From an uncultured Verrucomicrobiota bacterium (GTDB lineage Bacteria > Verrucomicrobiota > Verrucomicrobiia > Limisphaerales > UBA9464), in NCBI GenBank assembly GCA_903925515.1, contig CAIYFP010000187.1:1-12779 (forward strand): a stretch of DNA of 12,779 bases. Direction: 5' to 3'. A program made the translations under genes and the position numbers. The notes under the pieces are model-generated. The model was not told the origin of the DNA and did not search any database. It saw only the letters and a list, made by a program, of their open reading frames with translations. Below, in pieces: positions 1 to 7,408 of this stretch (within the stretch, counting starts at the first letter, position 1; each line of letters opens with the position of its first letter).

Positions 1-97
1 CCTGCCGGGATGCCGGGGTTCACGTTCGCACGGGTCCCCGGTGGTGTCGTCGCCTCGCTCCTCGACCACCGGCTACACGCTGGGAAGCCTCCGGCTT

Positions 98-150
98 CAG
101 GCGGGCAAGGGGTCACGTCTAAACAGGCGGGCAATGGAGTCACATCTAAA
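98..150 (+). repeat. Two tandem copies of a 26/27-bp REP-like unit
   Basis: Copy 1 (98-123) and copy 2 (124-150) both start CAGGCGGGCAA and end in GTCAC, one variable base, then TCTAAA. They differ by one inserted base and two or three substitutions. Copy 2 is followed by CTATTGACATTTCGG. Sequence of the form GGGGTCA..TCTAAA/CTATTGACAT resembles intergenic repeats that I associate with REP-type (Y1 HUH) transposases in many bacteria. That association is from memory and no such transposase lies in the window. Confidence 0.55.
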
Positions 151-306
151 CTATTGACATTTCGGGCCGTGCGGATGGTTGGCATCATGCCCTCGGGGGG
201 AGCCCCGCGCCGCAGGTGCCCGCCGGGCGGCATGGGGCATCAGGGCGGCTGCATGGGGCCCAGTCGCTCGCCGATGCGTGGATCCCAAATCCCCGCACAC
301 GGAGGT

Positions 307-368
307 CTTGGGTGGAGCCCAAGGCTTGGCCCCTGCTGTAGGCCGCGTGCCCCATAAGCGTTAACCTT
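307..368 (-). repeat. Dispersed repeat, copy 1 (core only, inverted)
   Basis: Read on the minus strand from 368, this begins with the core AAGGTTAACGCTTATGGGGC and continues RCSCGGCCTAC, matching the core of the copy at 698-728 at about 30 of 31 positions. Beyond the core, similarity to copies 2 and 3 largely disappears. In place of their hairpin, this copy has a different one: CTTGGG (307-312) pairing with CCCAAG (318-323) across a 5-base loop. It looks like a diverged or mosaic member of the same family. Confidence 0.65.
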
Positions 369-413
369 GATGTGCTTCATCTCCCCGTCAGGGGAACCGA
401 GCACCCTTCAAGG
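365..413. other. Nested 16-bp stem-loop next to the repeat core
   Basis: Three successive helices nest perfectly: CCTTGA (365-370) with TCAAGG (408-413), GTGCT (372-376) with AGCAC (400-404), and TCCCC (382-386) with GGGGA (391-395) closing a GTCA tetraloop. Short unpaired internal loops separate the helices. There is no T-run, so it is not an obvious intrinsic terminator. It abuts the AAGGTTAACG core of repeat copy 1 and may be the variable end of that element. Confidence 0.45.
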
Positions 414-473
414 CCCGCGAAGACTCCGGCCCACGGACACGATCCGCAGGCACGAGAAGACCCTCTTTTTTGC

Positions 474-628
474 GTATTTCGTGTATTTCGTGGTTCGAAT
501 CTTTCGCCGCGCTCAAGCACCTCGCATGGCTCCCCTTAACTTACCCTAGGCAGCACGCCACCACCGCGACCCCGCATGCATTGGGTCCACAGCCCGGCGT
601 TTGCAGAACCACGAACTACACGAAATAC
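474..628. repeat. Inverted pair of a 23-bp GTATTTCGT-type repeat
   Basis: The left arm (474-496) contains two tandem 9-base units GTATTTCGT followed by GGTTC. The right arm (606-628) is its reverse complement with a single mismatch (22 of 23). The arms lie 109 bp apart, and the intervening DNA has no reading frame I can support. A T-run (465-471) precedes the left arm and GGAAAA follows the right arm, so the symmetry extends weakly outward. Similar TTTCGTG-rich intergenic motifs occur, to my recollection, in Verrucomicrobiota and related genomes. The arrangement resembles a small non-autonomous element, but I see no target-site duplication. Confidence 0.55.
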
Positions 629-663
629 AGGAAAACCCGGGCCCAAAAGCCCAAGGCAAGGGA

Positions 664-832
664 TGTCGTATCGGGCGTTTCGTGTACGGACGTTCCAAGG
701 TTAACGCTTATGGGGCACCCGGCCTACCACCCGGACCGGCGCAGTCCAACCTCGCCCGCCGGGTGAGGTCTCGAATGGATCCGACAGGGCCTCCTTGCCT
801 GGGTGGGACGGCCAATTCCTTGCTTGAAAGCC
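664..832 (+). repeat. Dispersed ~169-bp repeat, copy 2
   Basis: This aligns over its full length with the reverse complement of 12611-12779 at roughly 80-85% identity by eye, with almost no gaps. The order is: ATCGGGCGTTTCGTGT, the core AAGGTTAACGCTTATGGGGC (698-717), CGGCCTAC, then a hairpin ACCTCGCCC (749-757) with GGGTGAGGT (761-769) around a 3-base loop, then TCTCGAATGGATCC and a CAGGGCC block. One hairpin pair is G-T here but A-T in copy 3, so the helix is kept. No open frame is shared between the copies, so this is not a coding duplication. Confidence 0.8.
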
Positions 833-1002
833 GTCTTCAACCGCCGCCTTGGGGTTCAACCCTCCGTCCGCTCGGCGTGAGGCGAGAACCGGGCACTCGA
901 ACCATCCTTGCGTGGGGATCGGGGCATCCCCTTGAGGCTTGCAACAACCCCCATCCGCCACACCCTCTCGCGCGCCCGCCCCGGGTTTTCCCCCGTTTGA
1001 AC

Positions 1003-2175
1003 GTGACTCCTCGCAAGACCGGTTACTACGCCGTGGAAGGCCTCAACAGCTTCGCCACCTCCTATTTCTTCAACTACCTGCTCCAGCACCTGAGGCGCGA
1101 CATGGCCATGGACGACCTCGCCGTCCTGCTCGTGTGCGTGCTTCACGGGTTCATCTACGTGCCCGGCTCCTACTTCGGCGGCGTCATGGGGCAACGCGTG
1201 GGGTACTTCGCCTGCCTTGGCCTTGGGATCCTCGGCCAAGGCGTTGGCATCGCCGTGGCATGGGCCGGGCCCGCCGCATGGGCGCAAGTCACCGGCATGG
1301 CCGTCTGGACGGCGTCCATGTGCCTGGTGTGGCCCATGCTCGAGGCACTCGTCAGCGAGCGGGAGCCGCGCGAACGGCTTCCCGGGAAGGTTGGCCTGTA
1401 CAACGTGGTGTGGGCCTCGACGGCGGCGGCCGGATTCTTCCTTGGCGGCTCGATCTACCGGTGGCTGGGCCCCGCGAGCCTGTACGGGCTGCCGGTCGCC
1501 ATTCATGCCGCCCAGCTTGTCATGCTGGCCCGGCTCAAGCCCCGGCATGACGCATGGGTTGCTTCCCTGCCACCGACACCCTCGCGCGACGTCCCGGAGC
1601 CCTGCTTGGCCCACGGCCCAAGGTTCTTCATGCGGCTCGCGCTCCTGGGCAACCCGTTCAACTACATGGCCATCAACACCGTCCTCGCCATCGTCCCGGC
1701 GCTTTCGCTGCGCATGGGCCTCGACATCCAGAGCGTGGGCTGGCTGATGTCCGCGTGGCTTGTGGTCCGGGCGCTGGGCTTCGTGGTCCTGTGGCATTGG
1801 GAAGGCTGGCACTACCACTTCGGGTGGTATGCCTCGGCCTTCGTCCTCCTGCTGGCCGGGTTCGTCGGGGTCGTCATGGCACCGAGCATCGCCGTCCTCC
1901 TGCTCTCCCAGGTCGCCCTTGGGTGGGCCAGCGCGCTCCTGTACTACTCGTCCCTCTTCTATGCCATGGACGGCACCGACGAGCACGGGGCACACGGTGG
2001 CATCCATGAGGCGTTCATTGGGTGCGGCATCTTCGGGGGCCCGGCCGTCAGCACGGCGGCCTTTTGGGCCACGGGCGACCCCGGCTCCCCTGCATGGGCG
2101 GTCGGGCTCTTCCTCGCGGCCGGGTTGGTCGCCGCATGGGTCATCCGCTCGCGCGCAAGGGCCCGGGCCCGCTGA
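1003..2175 (+). CDS. MFS transporter, substrate unknown
   Basis: Encodes about 390 residues with some twelve hydrophobic segments in a 6+6 arrangement. The halves are separated by a hydrophilic loop at about residues 182-205 (PRHDAW through LAHGP). Family-like landmarks are the N-terminal YYAVEGLNSFATSYFFNYLL, a GGVMGQRVGYF turn between helices 2 and 3 (the usual place of the MFS G-x-x-x-D/E-R-x-G loop motif, here degenerate), and a late GGIHEAFIGCGIFGGPA helix. This places it in the major facilitator superfamily: secondary transport across the inner membrane. The substrate cannot be read from sequence. I chose GTG 1003 because it keeps the first helix complete. TTG 997 is in frame and equally possible, while the next ATG (about 1101) would remove helix 1. 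No Shine-Dalgarno is visible. The open frame continues upstream to 601, but through repeat DNA. The gene stands alone and converges on the YlbF-family gene. Confidence 0.85.
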   Translation: MTPRKTGYYAVEGLNSFATSYFFNYLLQHLRRDMAMDDLAVLLVCVLHGFIYVPGSYFGGVMGQRVGYFACLGLGILGQGVGIAVAWAGPAAWAQVTGMAVWTASMCLVWPMLEALVSEREPRERLPGKVGLYNVVWASTAAAGFFLGGSIYRWLGPASLYGLPVAIHAAQLVMLARLKPRHDAWVASLPPTPSRDVPEPCLAHGPRFFMRLALLGNPFNYMAINTVLAIVPALSLRMGLDIQSVGWLMSAWLVVRALGFVVLWHWEGWHYHFGWYASAFVLLLAGFVGVVMAPSIAVLLLSQVALGWASALLYYSSLFYAMDGTDEHGAHGGIHEAFIGCGIFGGPAVSTAAFWATGDPGSPAWAVGLFLAAGLVAAWVIRSRARARAR

Positions 2176-2197
2176 GGCAAGGCCTGGGCGGTTGCCC

Positions 2198-2278
2198 GCA
2201 GCCGGGGAAGCCATGGCGCCGGGGCTCGGGCCATGAAACAACCATGGGGCGCGGCCGTCCCCGGCTGCCCGGCCGCGT
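2198..2278. terminator. Possible bidirectional terminator or alternative hairpins between convergent genes
   Basis: The 110-bp gap between the convergent stops at 2175 and 2286 contains two mutually exclusive foldings. One is GCGGCCG (2251-2257) with CGGCCGC (2270-2276), extendable by a C-G pair, closing a 12-base loop. The other is an 11-bp perfect match of GCAGCCGGGGA (2198-2208) with TCCCCGGCTGC (2258-2268). Neither is followed by a T-run, so the terminator call rests on position and stem strength only. Confidence 0.35.
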
Positions 2279-2285
2279 GGCTCTC

Positions 2286-2693
2286 TCAGCCGCAGCCACA
2301 GCCGGGGCCGCACGAGCCGTCCATCTCGGACGCCGTGGGCACGCGTCCCAGCTCGAAGGTCTTGCCGACCCACCGGGCGATGTCCTCTTGCAGGCGGATC
2401 ATGTCCTCGCGCGCCTCGAGGAAATCGCGGGCGACGTCGTTCGAGATCAACGCCTCGCGTTGGCGCTCGAAGTCCTCCATCTCCCCGCCGCCCAGCAACT
2501 CGCCCGCCTCCTGCCGTTGCTGCAACTGCGCGCCCCGGCGGCTCACGATCTCGAACTGCATCCGCGCCTCGATGTCTCCCGAGAAGCGCTCGATGCGCAT
2601 CCGGATCGACCCGAATTCCGGCGAGCTCGCCAAGGCCTCGCACAATTCCCGCGTCCGCGCCCCAAGCACGTTCTCCTCGCTCGTTGCTTCCAT
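2286..2693 (-). CDS. YlbF-family protein with Cys-rich C-terminal tail
   Basis: A 135-residue, mostly helical, highly charged protein. Its pattern fits the YlbF/YmcA (Com_YlbF, formerly DUF964) family: an N-terminal helix ELCEALASSPEF, then a long amphipathic helix (about 33-65), a FERQREALISNDVARDFLEA segment, and a last helix through about residue 113. In Bacillus the family members RicA (YmcA) and RicF (YlbF) work with RicT in an Fe-S-containing complex that affects RNA maturation, competence and biofilm formation. Here the protein ends SCGPGCGCG, with Cys at 128, 132 and 134, which could bind a metal or Fe-S cluster. No RicT-like gene is in view. The start ATG at 2693 has no clear Shine-Dalgarno. 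The gene is divergent from dnaE2 across 211 bp. The family assignment is by pattern and is fairly confident; its role in this organism is unknown. Confidence 0.75.
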   Translation of the reverse strand: MEATSEENVLGARTRELCEALASSPEFGSIRMRIERFSGDIEARMQFEIVSRRGAQLQQRQEAGELLGGGEMEDFERQREALISNDVARDFLEAREDMIRLQEDIARWVGKTFELGRVPTASEMDGSCGPGCGCG

Positions 2694-2904
2694 GGACCCA
2701 TGGACGCACCCGCGGGCGAAATGCTCAACCAGCGAGATGCAGCGGCCCGGAAGTTTTTGCCATCCGGCGGCCGGGGCTGGCTTGGGCGGACCGCCGATGG
2801 CACCCCCATGCCGCCGGGCGCCGGCGCCAAGGTTTCAAAACTTCGTGGTGTCCTCCCATCCGCAGCCCGGGAAGGCTCCTGCCCGGCACGAGCCACGGCC
2901 CCCC
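2694..2904. promoter_or_regulatory. Divergent intergenic region between the ylbF-like gene and dnaE2
   Basis: 211 bp that must carry both start regions. The most notable feature is AAGGTTT C AAAACTT at 2829-2843, an A/T-rich near-palindrome (6 of 7 arm positions) inside GC-rich DNA, 61 bases before the dnaE2 ATG. It is a candidate operator or promoter element. I found no TGTTC-N4-GAACA-like or GTTC-based LexA box. A weak GGAAGG lies about 30 bases upstream of the dnaE2 ATG, too far away to act as its ribosome binding site. Confidence 0.35.
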
Positions 2905-5900
2905 ATGTCGCGCGGAACCGGATACGTCGAGTTGCACGCACGAAGCGCATTCAGCTTCCTGCGCGCGTCGTCCTTGCCCGAGACCCTCGCCGCCGTCGCG
3001 GGCGAGCTTGGCCTGCCCGCGCTGGGCGTCTGCGACCGCATGGGGGTCTATGGCGCCCCGCGCCTGACCTCGGCCGCCGAGGAGGCCGGGGTCCGGCCCA
3101 TTCTCGGCTGCGAGCTCGTCCTTGAGGACGAGTCCGTGCTGCCCGTGCTCGTGGCCGGGCGCGCCGGTTACCGGAACCTATGCCGGCTGCTGACGACCGC
3201 GCACCTGCGCGCGGCCAAGGGGGAAGGGCGCGTGCGCTGGGACGAGTTGCCCGGGCATGCCGAGGGGCTCGTGGCGTTGACCGGCGACGAGGACGGCCCG
3301 GTCCGCAGGGCGTTGGCACGGGGCCATGACCCCTTGCCCGTCCTCGACACCCTCCGGAGCGCGTTTGGACCCGGCGGGGTCCACGTCGAGGTCCAGCGCC
3401 ACCGGCGACGCGGGGAGGAGCGGATGGTCCGGGCACTGGCGGACCTTGCGCGCGCGAACGGGCTGCCGTTGCTGGCGACGAACGGCGTGTTGCACGCGCG
3501 ACCGGAGGAACGCCGGGCGCTCGACGTGTTCACCTGCCTCCGCCACGGCACCCACCTCGACATGGCGGGCTCGCTGCTCTCGGAGAACGACGCCCGGCAC
3601 CTCGCCCCGGCCGACCGGATGGCGGCGTTGTTCCATGACATTCCCGACGCGGTCGGGAACACCGTGCGCCTCGCGGAACGGCTCCAGTTCGGGCTCAAGG
3701 ACCTTGGATACGAGTTCCCCCGGCCCCCGGTGCCGCCGGGCGAGACGCTGGAGTCCGAGCTCTGGCAACGAACCGAGGCGGGCGCCCGGCGTCGCTACCC
3801 GTCCGGCGTCCCCGGGAAGGTCCGGGCGTTGCTCGCGAAGGAGCTGGCCCTCATCAGCAAGCTGGGCTTCTCGGGGTACTTCCTCCTCGTCGAGGGCATC
3901 GTCCGGTATTGCCGCGAGGAAGGCATCCTCGCGCAGGGCCGGGGCAGCGCGGCGAACTCCGCCGTCTGCTTCTGCCTCGGCATCACCGCCGTGGACCCGG
4001 TCCGGTTCAACGTCCTGTTCGAGCGCTTCCTCAGCGAGGGCCGCAAGGGATGGCCGGACATCGACATCGACCTGCCCTCGGGCGATCGGCGCGAGCGGGT
4101 GATCCAGGAGGTGTACCGCCGTCACGGGCGCCTTGGCGCGGCCATGACCGCCACCGTCATCACCTACCGCGGCCGGTCCGCCGCACGCGAGGTCGGCAAG
4201 GCGCTCCACCTGCCGCCCGACGTCCTTGACCGGTTCTCGGCGTTGTTCGCGAACGGGGACTTCCCGCACACGCTGGGCTTGGTGGAGCAGATGCGCGAGG
4301 CGGGGCTCCCGGCCGGGCACCCGAGGGCGCGGGCCTTCGCGGAGGTGTACGCCCAGGTGCGCCGCCTGCCGCGCCACCTTGGGCAGCACACGGGCGGCAT
4401 GATCGTCTGCCACGGGCGCCTCGACGACGTCGTGCCCCTCGAGAACGCCGCCATGCCGGGCCGCACGGTCTGCCAATGGGACAAGGACGACTGCGAGGAC
4501 CTTGGCATCATCAAGGTGGACCTGCTCGGGCTCGGCATGATGGCCGCCTTGCAGGACTGCGTGGAGCTGTGCTCGGCGCGCAACCGCCCCGTGGACCTCG
4601 CCGCCCTCCCCGAGGACGACCCCGCCACCTTCGACATGCTCTGCAAGGCCGACACCGTGGGCGTGTTCCAGGTCGAGAGCCGCGCCCAGATGGCCACCCT
4701 TCCCAGGCTCAGGCCCCGCGTCTTCTACGACCTCGTCGTCGAGGTCGCCATCATCCGGCCCGGCCCCATCCAAGGCGACCTCGCGCACCCTTACCTGCGC
4801 CGGCGCGAGGGCGCGGAGCCGGTGACGTACTACGACGAGCGTCTGCGGCCCGTCCTTGAACGCACGCTTGGCGTGCCCCTGTTCCAGGAACAGATGCTGG
4901 CCATGGCCATGGTCATGGCCGGGTTCGACGGCGCCGAGGCCGAGGAATTGCGTCGCGCCATCAGCTTCCATCGGTCGGACGAGAAGATGGTGCGCGTGAC
5001 GGCCAAGCTGCGCGCGGCCATGCACGCGCGGGGCGTCGATGCGGACGCCGCCGAGCGCATGGTGCAGGCCGTGGGCTCGTTCGCCCTCTATGGCTTCCCG
5101 GAATCCCATGCCATCAGCTTCGCGCACATCGCCTACGCCTCGGCATGGCTGAAGACCCATCGCCCGCCCGAGTTCTACTGCGCGCTGCTCAACAACCAGC
5201 CCATGGGCTTCTATTCCCCCGCCACGCTCGTCCGCGACGCGGCCCGGCACGGGGTCAAGGTGCGACCCGTCTGCGTCCAGCGCTCCGGGCCGTCCTGCAC
5301 CATCGAGGCCGACGGCCACCTTCGCCTCGGGCTCTCCCAGGTGCAGGGGCTGCGGCGCGACGCCGCCCTCGCGATCGTCGAGGAACGGAGCCGCGCGCCC
5401 TTCGCCTCCGTCGAGGACCTCCGCCGCCGGGTACGGCTGGGCGCGGACGAGCTGCGCACGTTGTCCGCGACTGGCGCGCTCCATGCGCTGGCCTCCCATC
5501 GGCGGGCCGCGCTCTGGGAGTCGAGCCGGGCGTTGCACGCGGACGACCTTCTGGACCATGCGGGCTCGGCCCGCGACCCGGGAGGGCCCGCGAAGGATGC
5601 CGGGCCGCTGTCGCCCATGTCCGCCGTCGAGCGGTTGCAGGCCGACTACGAGGGCCTCCGGCTCACGACGGGGGCCCATCCCATGGCCCTCCTGCGCGGG
5701 CGCCTGCCGGATGCATGGACGGCATCGGAGCTGCGCACGGTCACGGCCCGGACACGGTTGCGCGTCGCCGGGCAGGTCATCTGCCGCCAACGCCCCGGCA
5801 CCGCCAAGGGCGTGTGCTTCGTCTCCCTCGAGGACGAGACCGGCGTGTCCAACGTCGTCGTCTCCCCTGCCCTCTTCGAGTCCAACCGCCTCCTGCTCAC

Positions 5901-6027
5901 CTCGGAGCCCTTCCTGTTCGTCGAGGGCGTCGCCGAGCCCCGCAACGGGACCGTCCATGTCCGCGCGGAAAAGATCTCGTGGATCGACTTCCGCCTCGCG
6001 ACCGCCCCGTCGCATGACTTCGGATAG
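2905..6027 (+). CDS. dnaE2: Error-prone DNA polymerase DnaE2 (ImuC), C-family
   Basis: A 1040-residue C-family polymerase of usual DnaE2 length, the translesion polymerase of the ImuA-ImuB-DnaE2 mutasome. Domain order: PHP (about 8-230), palm/thumb/fingers (about 260-800), HhH region (GLSQVQGLR, about 809-845) and OB fold (about 948-1030). The palm acids are present: PDIDID gives D385, D387 and D389, and the later KVDLLGLGMM gives D539. LGQHTGGMIV (492-501), VFQVESRAQM (587-596) and IIRPGPIQG (616-624) are typical DnaE2 blocks. The PHP metal ligands look lost: HAR at 11-13 instead of HxH, CDR at 43-45 instead of TDH, and NGVLHA at 193-198 instead of NDVHYH. ATG 2905 was chosen because DnaE2 proteins begin just before YVELHARSAFSFL; the open frame further upstream translates the intergenic region. 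No imuA, imuB or lexA is adjacent. Confidence 0.95.
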   Translation: MSRGTGYVELHARSAFSFLRASSLPETLAAVAGELGLPALGVCDRMGVYGAPRLTSAAEEAGVRPILGCELVLEDESVLPVLVAGRAGYRNLCRLLTTAHLRAAKGEGRVRWDELPGHAEGLVALTGDEDGPVRRALARGHDPLPVLDTLRSAFGPGGVHVEVQRHRRRGEERMVRALADLARANGLPLLATNGVLHARPEERRALDVFTCLRHGTHLDMAGSLLSENDARHLAPADRMAALFHDIPDAVGNTVRLAERLQFGLKDLGYEFPRPPVPPGETLESELWQRTEAGARRRYPSGVPGKVRALLAKELALISKLGFSGYFLLVEGIVRYCREEGILAQGRGSAANSAVCFCLGITAVDPVRFNVLFERFLSEGRKGWPDIDIDLPSGDRRERVIQEVYRRHGRLGAAMTATVITYRGRSAAREVGKALHLPPDVLDRFSALFANGDFPHTLGLVEQMREAGLPAGHPRARAFAEVYAQVRRLPRHLGQHTGGMIVCHGRLDDVVPLENAAMPGRTVCQWDKDDCEDLGIIKVDLLGLGMMAALQDCVELCSARNRPVDLAALPEDDPATFDMLCKADTVGVFQVESRAQMATLPRLRPRVFYDLVVEVAIIRPGPIQGDLAHPYLRRREGAEPVTYYDERLRPVLERTLGVPLFQEQMLAMAMVMAGFDGAEAEELRRAISFHRSDEKMVRVTAKLRAAMHARGVDADAAERMVQAVGSFALYGFPESHAISFAHIAYASAWLKTHRPPEFYCALLNNQPMGFYSPATLVRDAARHGVKVRPVCVQRSGPSCTIEADGHLRLGLSQVQGLRRDAALAIVEERSRAPFASVEDLRRRVRLGADELRTLSATGALHALASHRRAALWESSRALHADDLLDHAGSARDPGGPAKDAGPLSPMSAVERLQADYEGLRLTTGAHPMALLRGRLPDAWTASELRTVTARTRLRVAGQVICRQRPGTAKGVCFVSLEDETGVSNVVVSPALFESNRLLLTSEPFLFVEGVAEPRNGTVHVRAEKISWIDFRLATAPSHDFG

Positions 6028-6049
6028 CGGCGGTCATGGAGGGGGGGCC

Positions 6050-7408
6050 TCAACGGCGGCCTGCGGCGCCTTGCGGCGGGCGGGCGCCAACCAGTGGCTG
6101 GGTCCATGCGCGTTGCAGCTCGCCGCGCTGGCCCGGGTTTTCCACCGGCCGCGTCGAGGTCACCCGGGCGCGGACATACCATTCGTCGCCGCGGAGACGG
6201 TACTCGGCGCGGGTGCCGTGCACGGTCTTGAGGATGCGTCCCACGTCGCCCGAGTAGCGCTGCGTGACGCGGAGGGGAAGCCCGTTGCCGCTGAGGAGCG
6301 GCTCGCGGCGGGCATCGAAGCCATGGAGCGTTCCGATGAACTCGATGACAAGGGCCTCGCCGGGGCGGGCATCGACCTCGACGAGGAGCCGCCCGTCGCC
6401 GCGCTGGACATCGCGCAGGACGACGCCGGAGCTGGCATAGAAGTCGCCCTGCTCCATTGCCCTCACGAGCGCCTCGGGGGTCAGTTCGCGCGAGCGCACC
6501 CAGACCCAGCCGCGGCCGGGATTGCTGCGGTCCGGGGACCACGCGTGGTAGTGGTGGCCGTCATCGACGGCGAGGCCGAGCAGCGGTTCAAGCCCAAGGA
6601 AGGCGAGCCGCCATGCGAGGGCGATGTCCCACATGCGCTCGGTGCCCGGGTGACCGGCGTCGCCCTCGTTGTGCACGGAGGGGTGGCCGTTGTGAACCTC
6701 GAAGAAGGGCATCCCGCGAACCTGCATGAGCTCCTCGGCGGTGATGGCCCAACCGAAGTTGGGGTGGTTGACATGGAGGAACATCGGGCGGCCAGTCTCG
6801 CGACGCTGAGCCAGGACGGCGTTGATGTTGCGCTGGAGGACGTCCACGACGTTGGACCCGCCGGCCGGCTGGAGGGGACGAGCAAGGTTATGGACGTTGA
6901 GATGCAACGGCGCCGTGAGGTGCCTGTCCGTGACCTCCTCGCCCGCGACGAGCAGGAAGCGGCCGGGTTGCTCGACCCGCCCGCGGTACTCGTCGAGCGG
7001 CCGCAGCCGGACCTGCTGGTTGGTGCCCTTCATCCGGAGCCGCACCCAGTCGGGGCCCCATGCGGCCCTGTAGGCATCCAGCACGGGACCGCCTCCACGC
7101 GTCGATTCCAAGGTGTGCCAGCGCTCGCCCGACTGCATCACGTTGTGATCCGAGACGGTCAGGAAATGGTAGCCGCGCTCCCGGTACCAGAGCGCGACCA
7201 TCTCCGGGTAGTCGTCGCCGTCGCTCCAGAGCGAGTGGGTGTGGAGGTTGCCCTTCCACCAGCGGGCCCCCTCGCCATCGCGCGCATGGGGCGAGCGGCA
7301 ACCGACGCCCAGCACGACCACGAGCCATGCGAGAACCCTGCGCACGGCGCGGATGCGGCGGACGGCGGGCCCATGGGACATGGGAGCGGGGGGAGATCCC
7401 ACGTTCAT
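6050..7408 (-). CDS. PHP-domain metallohydrolase, CehA/McbA-like, probable lipoprotein
   Basis: 452 residues. An Arg-rich start (RRIRAVRR) and a hydrophobic stretch VLAWLVVVLGVG ending at C37 form a probable lipoprotein signal, although Gly at -3 is an unusual lipobox residue. The PHP domain follows with intact metal-binding motifs: NLHTH (H56, H58), SDGDD (63-66), VSDHN (D87, H88), AGEEVTD (E157/E158), FLHVNHP (H212, H215), EVHNGH (237-242) and VDDGHHYH (282-288). The layout matches CehA/McbA-type metallohydrolases, a broad phosphoesterase-like group. The C-terminal 160 residues look like a beta-sandwich. Likely location is the cell envelope facing the periplasm; the substrate is unknown. 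The ATG overlaps the stop of the upstream DUF3500 gene as ATGA, which supports this start. ATG 7381 is a shorter alternative that keeps the signal. The stop lies 22 bp from that of convergent dnaE2, with no room for a normal terminator. Confidence 0.85.
   Translation of the reverse strand: MNVGSPPAPMSHGPAVRRIRAVRRVLAWLVVVLGVGCRSPHARDGEGARWWKGNLHTHSLWSDGDDYPEMVALWYRERGYHFLTVSDHNVMQSGERWHTLESTRGGGPVLDAYRAAWGPDWVRLRMKGTNQQVRLRPLDEYRGRVEQPGRFLLVAGEEVTDRHLTAPLHLNVHNLARPLQPAGGSNVVDVLQRNINAVLAQRRETGRPMFLHVNHPNFGWAITAEELMQVRGMPFFEVHNGHPSVHNEGDAGHPGTERMWDIALAWRLAFLGLEPLLGLAVDDGHHYHAWSPDRSNPGRGWVWVRSRELTPEALVRAMEQGDFYASSGVVLRDVQRGDGRLLVEVDARPGEALVIEFIGTLHGFDARREPLLSGNGLPLRVTQRYSGDVGRILKTVHGTRAEYRLRGDEWYVRARVTSTRPVENPGQRGELQRAWTQPLVGARPPQGAAGRR

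Larger units (their letters stand above)
1..1002. other. Repeat-rich intergenic region without a convincing gene
   Basis: About 1 kb with no credible coding region. The open frames here are short, begin at odd codons and run straight through repeat units. Their translations look like low-complexity Arg/Pro/Gly text. The stretch holds a tandem REP-like unit (98-150), a GC-rich palindromic patch (187-240, where ATGCCC at 187-192 can pair with GGGCAT at 235-240 around an inner GCCCG/CGGGC hairpin at 218-228), two dispersed-repeat copies (307-368 and 664-832), a nested hairpin (365-413), an inverted pair of the CGTATTTCGTG motif (474-496 and 606-628), and a small hairpin GGGGAT/ATCCCC at 914-931 upstream of the MFS gene. 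The last 170 bases must contain the transporter's promoter, but I see no clear -35/-10 pair. Confidence 0.7.

Noticed and set aside
10..357. Short plus-strand frame at the left edge
   Set aside because: Runs through the tandem repeat (giving GVTSK twice) and the palindromic patch, with no plausible start context. Read as intergenic repeat.
856..2709. A 617-codon minus-strand frame opposite the MFS gene
   Set aside because: No recognisable motif, spans the convergent intergenic gap and overlaps the real YlbF-family gene in another frame.
2233..2904. N-terminal extension of DnaE2 by 224 residues
   Set aside because: Translates the opposite strand of the YlbF-family gene and the intergenic region. 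DnaE2 proteins begin just before the YVELHARSAFSFL-like block.
2694..2904. LexA/SOS box controlling dnaE2
   Set aside because: I read the whole interval and found neither a TGTTC-N4-GAACA-like nor a CTGT-N8-ACAG-like palindrome.
3178..6015. A 945-codon open frame on the minus strand opposite dnaE2
   Set aside because: Its translation is compositionally biased (rich in Gly, Arg, Glu, His, Val) with no family motif, while the plus strand encodes a textbook DnaE2. It is a shadow caused by high GC at third codon positions.
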